From contig JBEBHH010000005.1 of the NCBI GenBank assembly GCA_040080965.1, positions 73,658-137,657 of the forward strand: 64,000 nucleotides of DNA, written 5' to 3'. A model generated the notes under the pieces. It was given only the letters and a program-made list of their open reading frames with translations. It made no database searches and was not told the DNA's origin. This document shows, one piece after another, positions 24,843-32,865 of this stretch (its first letter is position 1; each line of letters opens with the position of its first letter). The DNA comes from SHZI01 sp040080965. GTDB lineage: Bacteria; Pseudomonadota; Gammaproteobacteria; Steroidobacterales; GCA-2729495. Made by a program: the position numbers and the translations under genes.

Positions 24843-25679
24843 ATGTGGCATCGCCTTGCAAACGGCCTGAACCGCGCGTGGCGCCTGGTCGCGACGGGCC
24901 TCAGCTTTGCCGTATTCGGAATCGGTGGCCTGTTGCTCGGCTTGGTGGTGTGCATAGTATTGCGCATCATCATCCCTGATCCGGATGCCTATGCACAGGC
25001 CGCCAGGCGCCTGGTATCACGCGCATTTCGCCTGTTCGTGACATTCATGTCGGCGGTCGGAGTCCTGCGTTGGCGAGTCGACGGCCTCGAGCACTGGCAG
25101 CGCGATCGCAGCTATCTGGTCATCGCCAATCACCCGACCCTGATCGACATCGTGTTCCTGATCGGCTTGTTCGACGGCGCGGATTGCGTAGTGAAGGCAG
25201 GGGTCCTGCGAAATCCGTTCTGGGGCCTCCTCGTGCGAGCGGCGGATTATGTCTCAAACGAGGATCCGGCTGCCCTGCTGGACGAGGCGGCGGGCCGCCT
25301 GCGCACCGGTCGTACTGTCGTCGCCTTCCCCGAGGGCACCCGGACGACGCCGGGACAGCAGCTCGTCGCCGCCCCTGCCGTCAGCGCCATTGCCGTCCGG
25401 GCGGGGTGCACCTGCCTCCCGGTCGTGATCAGCTGCACGCCTTTGACGCTGTACAAGAATCTGGCCTGGCACGATGTGCCTGCGGCTCGCGTCGACTTTC
25501 GTCTCCGCATTTGCCCGGCCTGGGACGTGCCGAGGGCGGAAGGCAGCTTGGCGGAACAGCGGCGTGCCGCGCACGAGCTCGGCAGGAAGATCGAGGAATT
25601 CTACGTGCGGGAGATTATTCCCGGCGCGGCCATCGCTGGCGCAGTTCCTGCCAAAGCCGGTGTCAGCCCTGTTCTATAA
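24843..25679 (+). CDS. lysophospholipid acyltransferase (PlsC-like), aryl polyene cluster
   Basis: A 278-residue PlsC-type acyltransferase. The catalytic HX4D motif is in NHPTLIDI, and the acceptor-binding block is in FPEGTRTTPG. One or two hydrophobic segments near the N-terminus (about 17-42) anchor it at the inner membrane. In aryl polyene clusters such an enzyme accompanies the LpxL-like one, and both are thought to help build the lipid anchor of the pigment. The ATG at 24843 starts the conserved part (MWHRLANGLNRAWR); the frame extends to 24780 without support. It begins the second plus-strand block. Confidence 0.85.
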   Translation: MWHRLANGLNRAWRLVATGLSFAVFGIGGLLLGLVVCIVLRIIIPDPDAYAQAARRLVSRAFRLFVTFMSAVGVLRWRVDGLEHWQRDRSYLVIANHPTLIDIVFLIGLFDGADCVVKAGVLRNPFWGLLVRAADYVSNEDPAALLDEAAGRLRTGRTVVAFPEGTRTTPGQQLVAAPAVSAIAVRAGCTCLPVVISCTPLTLYKNLAWHDVPAARVDFRLRICPAWDVPRAEGSLAEQRRAAHELGRKIEEFYVREIIPGAAIAGAVPAKAGVSPVL

Positions 25680-25731
25680 TGGGCCGTGAACCGCCAGTAT
25701 CCCTTTCACCCGATGATGCGACTTAACAGCA

Positions 25732-25965
25732 ATGTCTGATGAGCTATTCGAGAAGATTCGCGATGTTCTCGCCGAGGAATTCGAGATTCCTCGGGATTCA
25801 ATTGTTCGAAATGCCAATCTCTATCAGGATCTGGGGATAGACAGTATCGACGCCGTGGACCTCATCGTCAGGCTGAGGGAGATCACGGGCAAACAGGTTC
25901 CACCGGACCGGTTCAAGTCGGTCAGGACCATCGGCGACGTAATCGCGGTGCTCGAAACACTGTGA
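25732..25965 (+). CDS. acyl carrier protein, aryl polyene cluster (ApeE/F-like)
   Basis: A 77-residue carrier protein with the phosphopantetheine serine Ser38 in DLGIDSIDAVDLI. It is a standard-length acidic carrier protein. Together with the protein encoded at 15654 it gives the two carriers typical of aryl polyene systems. Its stop codon overlaps the GTG start of the following membrane protein gene (GTGA), which indicates coupling. Confidence 0.93.
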   Translation: MSDELFEKIRDVLAEEFEIPRDSIVRNANLYQDLGIDSIDAVDLIVRLREITGKQVPPDRFKSVRTIGDVIAVLETL

Positions 25966-26546
25966 CTGCCCACCGGTGGATCGGAGTTCTCGCCACCGCC
26001 TCCCTGGTCCTGACTGCTGCCTACCCCCTGGCGGTGTATTTTCTCCTGGATCGCGGCGATCTCCGCCTGGCCGGACTGGCCATGCTCGTGGCCGTCATGC
26101 TGCGTTTCCTGGCGCCAGGTGCCGCGAAAGTGCAGGTCATGGCGGCCCTTGCCATTGGCGTGGTGTTTGCCGGTGCCATTACCCTGACCAACAGCGAACT
26201 GGTTGCACGCCTTTACCCGGTTGCCGTGAGCGTCGCGCTATTGATCGCGTTCGGGATGACCCTGCTGCGACCCCCGTCGATGATCGAGCGCATCGCACGC
26301 GGAGCGGGCGCTGTCCTGGACGCGGCCGGGAAACGCTACACGCGCACGGTCACGGTGGTCTGGTGCGGATTCTTCGTGGCCAACGCCTGCATTGCCCTTG
26401 CCACTGCGTTTCTGGCCTCGCGTGAGCTGTGGGCGGTCTACAACGGCCTGATCTCCTACGTTATCGCCGGGACGCTGCTGGTGGGAGAGCGTGTGGTGCG
26501 GCCCGCCTTCCAGCGGCGGCAGGTTACCGGTTCTGCGTCCGGCTAA
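25962..26546 (+). CDS. COG4648-like polytopic membrane protein, aryl polyene cluster
   Basis: A 194-residue inner-membrane protein with about five to six hydrophobic segments (LATASLVLTAAYPLAVYFLL, LAGLAMLVAVMLRFLA, VMAALAIGVVFAGAITL, a segment near 88-103, and two in the C-terminal third around 128-165). It matches the small membrane protein of unknown function that is regularly encoded next to the carrier protein and ligase genes of aryl polyene clusters. The conserved soluble loop GAGAVLDAAGKRYTRTVT sits before the last pair of helices. The GTG start overlaps the carrier protein stop. Confidence 0.75.
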   Translation: MTAHRWIGVLATASLVLTAAYPLAVYFLLDRGDLRLAGLAMLVAVMLRFLAPGAAKVQVMAALAIGVVFAGAITLTNSELVARLYPVAVSVALLIAFGMTLLRPPSMIERIARGAGAVLDAAGKRYTRTVTVVWCGFFVANACIALATAFLASRELWAVYNGLISYVIAGTLLVGERVVRPAFQRRQVTGSASG

Positions 26547-26583
26547 AGCACAGTCGCTCGCAGGATCGGGAAATCCCGCCCCC

Positions 26584-27228
26584 ATGATCGAGACGCCGCC
26601 CATCCATCGCCCCGACCCTGGCTGGCTTGCCGGGCCGCCTGCGGTTATCCGCCTTGCTGGAACCCCTACCTGCTGTCTCGTCGTATCGTTGAGCGAGGCG
26701 GGACTGGAGCATGCACTGGCTGCCGGGTGGGCTCCGATCCGCGCTCTGGCCCTGGGGCAAGTGGCGCCGGAGGTCGGCACCTGCGCTTCCCCCGTGTGGC
26801 GGGTTACCGGTCCCGCCACGCCCCCACTGCCTTCGGTTGTCCTGGACCTGGCGACGCTCGATCAACTGCTCGGTCGGGCCGATGCGGGTCAGCCGCTGTT
26901 CATCCGCGTGTGTCATTCCGCGGTCGGGCTGGAGCAGGCGTTCCATGTACCGGCCGATCTGAGTTGGTTCTCGGGGCACTTTCCCGGTGAGCCGATCCTG
27001 CCAGGCATCGTCCAGGTGAAGTTCGCGGTGGATGGCGCGCGAACCCTTCCAGGCTACCGCGGCCCTCCGTGCGCGCTCCAGCAGCTCAAGTTCAAGATGC
27101 CGATCCGGCCCGAGCAGGTTGTCCAGCTGGCCCTCCGAATCACCGACGGGGGTGCGACCGTCCTCTTCAGCTTCCGGTCTGCCGCTGGCGAGCACTCGTC
27201 GGGGCGGCTGGCCTGTGGGGAGTCCTGA
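26584..27228 (+). CDS. ApeI-like hot-dog dehydratase with extra N-terminal region
   Basis: A 214-residue protein. The C-terminal 100 residues form a FabZ/FabA-type hot-dog domain with SWFSGHFPGEPILPGIVQVKFA, in which the HFPG histidine is present and the usual downstream glutamate is replaced, as in ApeI-type thioester dehydratases that act with ApeP. Residues 1 to about 110 (including PAVIRLAGTPTCCLVVSLSEAG and VVLDLATLDQLLGRAD) match nothing I recognise. ATG at 26584 is the first clear start; the frame is open to 26491. The ribosome site is weak, so the start is uncertain. It overlaps the glycosyltransferase gene downstream by 14 bases. Confidence 0.78.
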   Translation: MIETPPIHRPDPGWLAGPPAVIRLAGTPTCCLVVSLSEAGLEHALAAGWAPIRALALGQVAPEVGTCASPVWRVTGPATPPLPSVVLDLATLDQLLGRADAGQPLFIRVCHSAVGLEQAFHVPADLSWFSGHFPGEPILPGIVQVKFAVDGARTLPGYRGPPCALQQLKFKMPIRPEQVVQLALRITDGGATVLFSFRSAAGEHSSGRLACGES

Positions 27229-27979
27229 CATCCTGCGGACCTGTGTGCTCATTCCACACTTCAATCATGCCCGGCAGATCCGGCCGGTCATCGACGCGCT
27301 TGGCAAGCTGGGCCTGCCCGTGATCGTGGTGGACGACGGGTCCGGAGCGGAAAGCCTGGCGCTGCTGCGGGAGGCCGTGGCGGGCTTGCCCTGGCTGTAC
27401 CTGCACCGCGAGCCGGAGAACCGGGGCAAGGGCGCCGCCGTCATGTGCGGCCTGCGAATTGCGGCGTCCCGGGGCTTCTCCCACGCCGTGCAGGTCGATG
27501 CCGACGGCCAGCACCGGATCGCGGACATACCCCTCCTTCTCGGGGTGGCCCGCGAGCACCCGGAGGCACTCGTGTCGGGGTTCCCCGTCTACGACGAAAC
27601 CGTGCCCGGAGCCCGCCTGCATGGCCGCAAGATCAGCTTGTTCTGGACGCGACTGGAAACCTGGTCCGGCGACATCAAGGACGCGATGTGCGGCTTTCGT
27701 GTCTATCCGGTCGTTCCGCTCAACGCGCTCCTTGCCCGCGAGCGGCCGGGTTCCGGCATGGAGTTTGATGCGGAGGTCCTCGTGCGGGCACACTGGGCCG
27801 GCATACCCCTGCGATTCACTCCCACGGCGGTCACCTACCCGGCCGATGGGCTGTCCCACTTCCGCATGGTCCGCGATAACGTCAGGATATCCCGCATGCA
27901 CACCCGCCTCTTCTTCGGCATGCTCTGGAGGATTCCGGCAATCATCAACGGCCGCCTGCAGAAGAAGAAGGCTGAATGA
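27215..27979 (+). CDS. family 2 glycosyltransferase, aryl polyene cluster
   Basis: A 254-residue GT-A fold glycosyltransferase. The nucleotide-binding segment is CVLIPHFNHARQIRPVI, with VVDDGSG; the metal-binding motif is in QVDADGQH, and an acceptor/catalytic region is around GFRVYPVVPL and GMEFDAEVLVRAH. Such GT2 proteins are regular members of aryl polyene clusters and may add a sugar to the lipid anchor or head group. A GTG at 27215 is the likely start; GTG at 27245 is the alternative. The frame is open further upstream only as a shadow of the dehydratase. It overlaps the thioesterase gene by four bases. Confidence 0.82.
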   Translation: MGSPDILRTCVLIPHFNHARQIRPVIDALGKLGLPVIVVDDGSGAESLALLREAVAGLPWLYLHREPENRGKGAAVMCGLRIAASRGFSHAVQVDADGQHRIADIPLLLGVAREHPEALVSGFPVYDETVPGARLHGRKISLFWTRLETWSGDIKDAMCGFRVYPVVPLNALLARERPGSGMEFDAEVLVRAHWAGIPLRFTPTAVTYPADGLSHFRMVRDNVRISRMHTRLFFGMLWRIPAIINGRLQKKKAE

Positions 27980-28431
27980 TGGAGGAGCAGATACCAGCCG
28001 GCGTCGACCTGTCCGCCTGCGTTGCGCTGCGCGTGCCGTTTCACGATGCGGATCCGGCCGGCGTTGCCTGGCATGGCAACTACTTCCGCTACTTCGACGA
28101 CGCCCGGTGCGCACTCCTGGAGAAGATTGGGTACAGCTACCGGCAGATGCTGGAGAGTGGCTACTACTGGCCGATCGTCCAGGCAACGGTGAAGTACATA
28201 AGCCCCGTGCACTTCGACTCCCGCATTACGGTCGTCGCCCGCCTCGTGGAGTGGGAATATCGGCTCAAGATTGCCTATGAGGTGTTCGACGAACAGGAGC
28301 GCAGGACGACCACCGGCCACACCGTCCAGGTTGCCGTGAGCGCGGCCAGCGGCGAGATGCACGTTGGGGCACCGGACATCCTGCGCGAGCGGCTGCTGGC
28401 CTGTGTGGGCCACCCGGACCGCAAACCGTGA
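27976..28431 (+). CDS. acyl-thioesterase, 4-hydroxybenzoyl-CoA thioesterase type (ApeK-like)
   Basis: A 151-residue single hot-dog-domain thioesterase. The signature is PFHDADPAGVAWHGNYFRYFDDAR near the N-terminus (DADPAG..WHGNY), typical of YbgC/4HBT enzymes, with the aspartate as catalytic residue. In aryl polyene clusters it is likely an editing or release thioesterase. It overlaps both neighbours by four bases (ATGA/GTGA junctions), so translation of the whole block is coupled. Confidence 0.88.
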   Translation: MMEEQIPAGVDLSACVALRVPFHDADPAGVAWHGNYFRYFDDARCALLEKIGYSYRQMLESGYYWPIVQATVKYISPVHFDSRITVVARLVEWEYRLKIAYEVFDEQERRTTTGHTVQVAVSAASGEMHVGAPDILRERLLACVGHPDRKP

Positions 28432-28877
28432 GCCGGACCTGGCTGCCGGCCGAGGTTCTGCCCCATCGTCCGCCGCTGCTGTTGCTGACCCGGGTCACTG
28501 CCTGGGGCCCCGCCTCCCTCACAGGTGAAGTGGACGTGGGCGCGGACGGGCCGTTCGCGGAACCCGGCAAGGGTGTACCGCGCTGGGTCGCCCTCGAGTA
28601 CATGGCCCAGGCCGTGGGTGCACTCGACGGGATCCGGCTTCGCGAAGCTGGCAGTGATGTGCCGCCCGGGTACCTCCTCGGCACCCGGCGCCTGGAGCAC
28701 GTCGACGGCTACTTCGCGCCCGGCGCGACGCTCCGGGTCGCGGTTCGCGAGGTCCTGCAGGGCGAGAACGGCCTGGGGGTCTTCTCTTGCCGCCTGGATG
28801 ACGGCGAACGATCATTGGAGTGTCAGCTGACGGTATACAGGCCGGCCAGGGGCGGTCAGGAGCACAGTGTCCGATAA
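28428..28877 (+). CDS. ApeP-like hot-dog dehydratase
   Basis: A 149-residue hot-dog protein of the ApeP type. The N-terminus LPHRPPLLLLTRV and the segment WVALEYMAQAVGALDGIRLREAG are characteristic of the FabA/FabZ-related dehydratases that form a heterocomplex with ApeI. The glutamate in ALEYMAQ is the likely catalytic residue that ApeI lacks, so the two partners complement each other. The start is GTG at 28428 in a GTGA junction with the thioesterase. The downstream ketoreductase gene overlaps its 3' end by 11 bases. Confidence 0.85.
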   Translation: MSRTWLPAEVLPHRPPLLLLTRVTAWGPASLTGEVDVGADGPFAEPGKGVPRWVALEYMAQAVGALDGIRLREAGSDVPPGYLLGTRRLEHVDGYFAPGATLRVAVREVLQGENGLGVFSCRLDDGERSLECQLTVYRPARGGQEHSVR

Positions 28878-29607
28878 GAACGACAGCAGGTCGGTGCTGG
28901 TGACCGGCGCCAGTTCAGGCATAGGCCGGGCGATCGCTGAGCACCTGGCAGGCGATGGTTACGACATCGTCGTCAACTACGTGCGCAATGCAGCTGGTGC
29001 AGCCGAGACTGTTGCAGCAATCGTCGCCCGGGGCGCAACGGCAAGGCAACTGCGTTTCGACGTTGCGGACCGTGGTGCCGCTGCCGCCGCCCTCGAGGCC
29101 GACATGGCCGCTCACGGACCGTACTACGGGGTGGTGGTCAACGCAGGAATTACCAGGGACGCGGCCTTCCCGATGCTGACGGGCGAGGATTGGGACACCG
29201 TGCTCCGGACGGACCTGGATGGCTTCTTCAATGTGCTCCATCCGGCGATCATGCCGATGATACGCCGGCGCCAGCCCGGCCGCATCGTGACGATCTCGTC
29301 GGTGTCAGGTATCCGGGGCAACCGCGGGCAAACCAATTACAGCGCCGCAAAAGCCGGCCTGATCGGTGCCACCAAGGCCCTTGGGCTGGAGCTCGCAAAG
29401 CGCGGAATCACCGTCAACTGCGTGGCTCCGGGGCTGATCGAGACGGCAATGACCGCCGGGGTGCCAGCCGAAGTGGCCCAGGACATGATACCCATGCAGC
29501 GCATGGGCACGCCTGCCGAGGTGGCGGCGGTCGTGGCGTTCTTGATGTCGCCTGCGGCGAGCTACGTTACCCGGCAGGTCATCGCCGTGGACGGGGGTCT
29601 GTCATGA
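28867..29607 (+). CDS. 3-ketoacyl-ACP reductase (FabG/ApeQ-like)
   Basis: A 246-residue short-chain dehydrogenase. The NADPH-binding motif is TGASSGIG (13-20), NAG is at about 92-94, the catalytic serine is in ISSVSG (about 144), and Tyr158/Lys162 sit in NYSAAKAG. It should reduce the beta-keto group after each condensation in polyene elongation. It starts with GTG at 28867, inside the 3' end of the dehydratase gene, and its stop overlaps the next ATG (ATGA). The C-terminus ends with the family-typical VIAVDGGLS. Confidence 0.93.
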   Translation: MSDKNDSRSVLVTGASSGIGRAIAEHLAGDGYDIVVNYVRNAAGAAETVAAIVARGATARQLRFDVADRGAAAAALEADMAAHGPYYGVVVNAGITRDAAFPMLTGEDWDTVLRTDLDGFFNVLHPAIMPMIRRRQPGRIVTISSVSGIRGNRGQTNYSAAKAGLIGATKALGLELAKRGITVNCVAPGLIETAMTAGVPAEVAQDMIPMQRMGTPAEVAAVVAFLMSPAASYVTRQVIAVDGGLS

Positions 29608-30830
29608 CGTACCGGGTCGTGGTGACCGGCATGGGGGCCGTATCTGCCCTCGGGTCCGACTGGCAGGCCGCGGAGGTGGCGTTGCGTGCGCGCAGGAACT
29701 TCGTCGCGTGGCAGCCCGAGTATGCCGAGTATCGCGGACTCAACACGAAACTCGCAGCCCCTGTGACGTTCCAGGCCCCTGACCACTACTCGCGAAAGCA
29801 GCTGCGCACGATGGGCCGGGTCGCGGTCATGGCAGTGCGGGCCACGGAACTGGCGCTGGCGCAAAGCGGCTTGAGCGATCACCCCGTGATCAGCTCGGGC
29901 ATGACCGGAGTGGCATTTGGTTCTTCGTCGGGCAGTCCGCCGGCCATTGCCGAGTTCGGGCACATGCTCGTGAGCAAGTCGACCGAGGGACTCACGGCCA
30001 CAAGCTACGTGCGCATGATGTCGCACACTGCGGCAGTCAATATTGGCCTGTTCTTCGGCGTGCTTGGCAGGGTGATCACTACCAGCAGTGCGTGTACCGC
30101 GGGCAGCCAGGGCATCGGCTACGCCTACGAGGCCATAAAGTTCGGACGCCAGACGGTAATGCTTGCCGGCGGCGGCGAGGAACTCGACCCTACGCAGGCA
30201 GCGGTCTTCGATACGCTTTACGCGACGAGCACGCGTAATGATTCACCGAACATGACCCCGCGGCCCTACGACGTGAGCCGCGATGGACTGGTCATCGGCG
30301 AAGGCGCCGCGGTGCTGGTGCTTGAGGAGCGCGGCCATGCCTTGGCTCGGGGGGCCAGAATCCTCGCTGAAATCGTTGGCTTTGGCACGAACGCCGACGG
30401 CCAGCATGTGACGCGCCCCAACGAGGTCACCATGGCGCAGTGCCTGCGGCTGGCACTGAATGATGCCGGGATCCCCGCGTCCGAAGTCGGGTATGTCAAC
30501 GGCCACGGCACGGCAACAGAGCACGGCGACATTGCCGAAACTCAGGCCACGGCCGCCGTCTTTGGCCGGCCAGTCCCCATCAGTTCCGTCAAGAGCTACA
30601 TCGGTCACACGCTGGGAGCCTGCGGTGCAATCGAGGCCTGGCTCACCATCGAGATGCTGAACAGGGACTGGTACGCGCCAACGATCAATCTCGACGACGT
30701 CGATCCGCGCTGCGCAGACCTGGACTACATCACGGGTGCCGGGCGTACGATGAGCAACGAGTACGCCATGTCCAACAATTTCGCGTTTGGCGGGATCAAC
30801 ACCTCGCTGATCGTAAGGCGGTCTTCGTAA
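29604..30830 (+). CDS. beta-ketoacyl-ACP synthase, FabF-like (ApeR-like)
   Basis: A 408-residue condensing enzyme. The catalytic cysteine is Cys164 in TSSACTAGS, with histidines in NGHGTATEHGD and GHTLGACG. It is a second ketosynthase distinct from the KS-CLF pair at 22-24 kb; in characterised aryl polyene systems the ApeR homodimer starts chain growth on the aryl carrier. The ATG at 29604 overlaps the ketoreductase stop. The gene is followed by a run of ten G residues before the lipoprotein esterase gene. Confidence 0.93.
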   Translation: MTYRVVVTGMGAVSALGSDWQAAEVALRARRNFVAWQPEYAEYRGLNTKLAAPVTFQAPDHYSRKQLRTMGRVAVMAVRATELALAQSGLSDHPVISSGMTGVAFGSSSGSPPAIAEFGHMLVSKSTEGLTATSYVRMMSHTAAVNIGLFFGVLGRVITTSSACTAGSQGIGYAYEAIKFGRQTVMLAGGGEELDPTQAAVFDTLYATSTRNDSPNMTPRPYDVSRDGLVIGEGAAVLVLEERGHALARGARILAEIVGFGTNADGQHVTRPNEVTMAQCLRLALNDAGIPASEVGYVNGHGTATEHGDIAETQATAAVFGRPVPISSVKSYIGHTLGACGAIEAWLTIEMLNRDWYAPTINLDDVDPRCADLDYITGAGRTMSNEYAMSNNFAFGGINTSLIVRRSS

Positions 30831-30836
30831 CCCATA

Positions 30837-30846
30837 GGGGGGGGGG
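30837..30846 (+). repeat. ten-base poly-G tract before a start codon
   Basis: Ten consecutive G residues lie between the KS stop (30830) and the GTG at 30849, two bases before that start. The tract occupies the place of the ribosome site. Length changes by slippage would alter spacing but not the reading frame. Confidence 0.6.
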
Positions 30847-30848
30847 CT

Positions 30849-32111
30849 GTGGGACAACTCGCTTTGTTATTAATGGGCGCAATCTCGCTCAACCTGATTG
30901 CGGCTTGCACCCTGCTGGACATCAAGCGGCAGACGGTCCTTGCCGGGAGCATTGCCCAGATTACCGGGCGTGTCGTGGTCAATACGGGCAAGAAGGGAGC
31001 GGTCCACGTGATCGTGTTCCAGCCCGGCTCGATGGAGGCCGAGTTCAACATCGTGAGCGACCTGATCGCCGACCCCAATGGGTCGTTCCGGGTGCCAGCC
31101 CAGCCCGGCACGTACTTCGTCGGGTCGTTTCAGGACCTCAACGGCGACGGGGCCCACCAGCGGGCGACGGAGCCCGCCGCCTACTTCAATAGCGACGGCC
31201 TCCGGCCGCTGCCGTTTACGCTGCCCGAGTCCGGGCGCCTGGATCTCGAGCCGCTCGTGCTGTCCGGCATCTTCAAGGGCGTCCCCGAAGTCAGGACCGT
31301 CGACGGAGCACTCGCGGTCACGAAGAACATCGGCAGGGTCGTCAGTCTTGATGACCCGATGTTCAGCGAGGAAAACTCGGCGATGGGCCTCTGGCGGCCG
31401 GTCGACTTCCTGCTCCAGGTCGGTGGTGGACTGTTCCAGCTCCAGGAATATCAGACTGACCTGGTCCCCGTGATCTTCATTCACGGAATCAACGGCAGTC
31501 CTGCGAACTTCGAGGCGCTCGTCCAGGCCCTGGACAAGAAGCGCTTCCAGCCCTGGGTGCTGCACTACCCTACGGGTCTCCGACTCGATGTTGTCAGCGA
31601 CTACCTGGACCGAGCGGTCGTGCTGCTCCAGTCCCGATACGGCTTCAAGCAGGTGTACGTCGTGGCCTATAGCATGGGCGGGCTTGTTGCGCGGTCGTTC
31701 GTTATGAAGCATGAGCAGCGCAACCAGACTGCACCGGTCGGATTCCTGATGACGGTCAACAGCCCCATGCTGGGCATGAGCAGTGCTGCCATCGGGCTGG
31801 AATATTCACCCGTCGTCGTGCCAGTGTGGCGCGATGTGGTCCCTGACAGCGAATTCGTCGAGCAACTCCGGTCGTGGAAATTGCCGGCACGGATCCCGTA
31901 TCACCTGGTGTTCTCGTACGAGCCGGGGAGCGGCAGTGACGGCGTGGTACCCCTCGAGAGCCAGATTCCGCTGGGCCTCCAGGAGGAATCTGTGCGCCTC
32001 CACGGGTTCCAGTCCAGCCATACCGGAATACTCAGGGATGCCGATTTCATTCGGCATTTTGTCGCAGCACTAGCCAGTCAGGAATCTGGAAGTGCAAGCC
32101 GCAGGCCCTGA
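30849..32111 (+). CDS. lipoprotein with alpha/beta-hydrolase (esterase/lipase-like) domain
   Basis: A 420-residue protein with a lipoprotein signal (lipobox IAAC, Cys20). Residues 30-200 form a strand-rich region with a carboxypeptidase-regulatory or Ig-like flavour (GSFRVPAQPGTYFVGSFQDLNGDG). Residues 205-410 are an alpha/beta hydrolase. The oxyanion segment is VIFIHGINGSPANF and the nucleophile elbow is VAYSMGGLVARSF (Ser275, AxSxG in place of GxSxG). The likely acid is in GSGSDGVVPL and the histidine in FQSSHTGIL. It resembles PGAP1-like or DUF676-like hydrolases. It lies at the end of the aryl polyene block and might remodel the lipid carrying the pigment, but this is only inference. Confidence 0.78.
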   Translation: MGQLALLLMGAISLNLIAACTLLDIKRQTVLAGSIAQITGRVVVNTGKKGAVHVIVFQPGSMEAEFNIVSDLIADPNGSFRVPAQPGTYFVGSFQDLNGDGAHQRATEPAAYFNSDGLRPLPFTLPESGRLDLEPLVLSGIFKGVPEVRTVDGALAVTKNIGRVVSLDDPMFSEENSAMGLWRPVDFLLQVGGGLFQLQEYQTDLVPVIFIHGINGSPANFEALVQALDKKRFQPWVLHYPTGLRLDVVSDYLDRAVVLLQSRYGFKQVYVVAYSMGGLVARSFVMKHEQRNQTAPVGFLMTVNSPMLGMSSAAIGLEYSPVVVPVWRDVVPDSEFVEQLRSWKLPARIPYHLVFSYEPGSGSDGVVPLESQIPLGLQEESVRLHGFQSSHTGILRDADFIRHFVAALASQESGSASRRP

Positions 32112-32865
32112 GATCGGCCCACCCATGGCCGGCGCCTACGTGCCCGAAACGCGCTTCGGCGAGTGGTTCCAGCGCACGGATATCTGGCGCCGGTACGTCG
32201 TCCAGGAGGCGATTGCGGAGCTGACCTCGCTGCTGCCCGCGCCCAGTCCGTCCTTCCGGACCATTCTCGACGCGGGGTGCGGCGAGGGCGTGGCTTTCGA
32301 CATCCTGGCGCGCAAGTTTCCCCTTGCAGCAATCACCGGCGTGGACATCAATCCCGACGCAGTCGGGGCAGCGCGACACGCGGCGGCAGTCCAGGCTGGT
32401 CGTATCCAGGTACACCTGGCGGATTCCGGACGCCTGCCACTGGACAGTGGTTCCGTCGATCTCGTGCTGTGCCACCAGCTGCTGCACCATTGCTCCGACC
32501 CCGACAGCGTCCTTGCCGAGCTTCGTCGCGTCCTCGCCCCGGGTGGCTGGCTGCTGATCGCCGAGTCCTGCCGCGCGTTCCTGGAGTGGTGGCCCGTGCG
32601 CCTCCTGTTTCGGCATCCCCGACGCGACCAGCACACCGCGGATGGGTATGTAGCCCTCGTCGCCGAGGCAGGCTTTGTGGTCGACCCGAACCGTTTCCTG
32701 ACGCCAGCGCCCTGGTGGAGCCGGCCTGACCTGGGATTGCGCGCGAGAATGGGCGGTGACGCGGTCGTCCGGAACCCGACCCAGGTGCGAATCGCGGCGA
32801 AGAAGGGGCCGGCTAGCCCCCCGCCCGCAACCGCCGCTTCACATCCCCCACGTGCCGCCGGCTGA
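32092..32865 (+). CDS. class I SAM-dependent methyltransferase, aryl polyene cluster end
   Basis: A 257-residue methyltransferase with motif I ILDAGCGEGVAFD, the acidic loop TGVDINPDAV, motif II DLVLCHQLLHH and motif III LAPGGWLLIAES. Aryl polyene head groups are often methylated, so this could be the tailoring enzyme. GTG at 32092 follows AGGA at suitable spacing and overlaps the esterase gene by 20 bases; ATG at 32125 is an alternative. The last 17 codons run into the convergent response-regulator gene, an overlap of 53 bases, and the Pro/Ala-rich tail is probably dispensable. Confidence 0.8.
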   Translation: MQAAGPEIGPPMAGAYVPETRFGEWFQRTDIWRRYVVQEAIAELTSLLPAPSPSFRTILDAGCGEGVAFDILARKFPLAAITGVDINPDAVGAARHAAAVQAGRIQVHLADSGRLPLDSGSVDLVLCHQLLHHCSDPDSVLAELRRVLAPGGWLLIAESCRAFLEWWPVRLLFRHPRRDQHTADGYVALVAEAGFVVDPNRFLTPAPWWSRPDLGLRARMGGDAVVRNPTQVRIAAKKGPASPPPATAASHPPRAAG

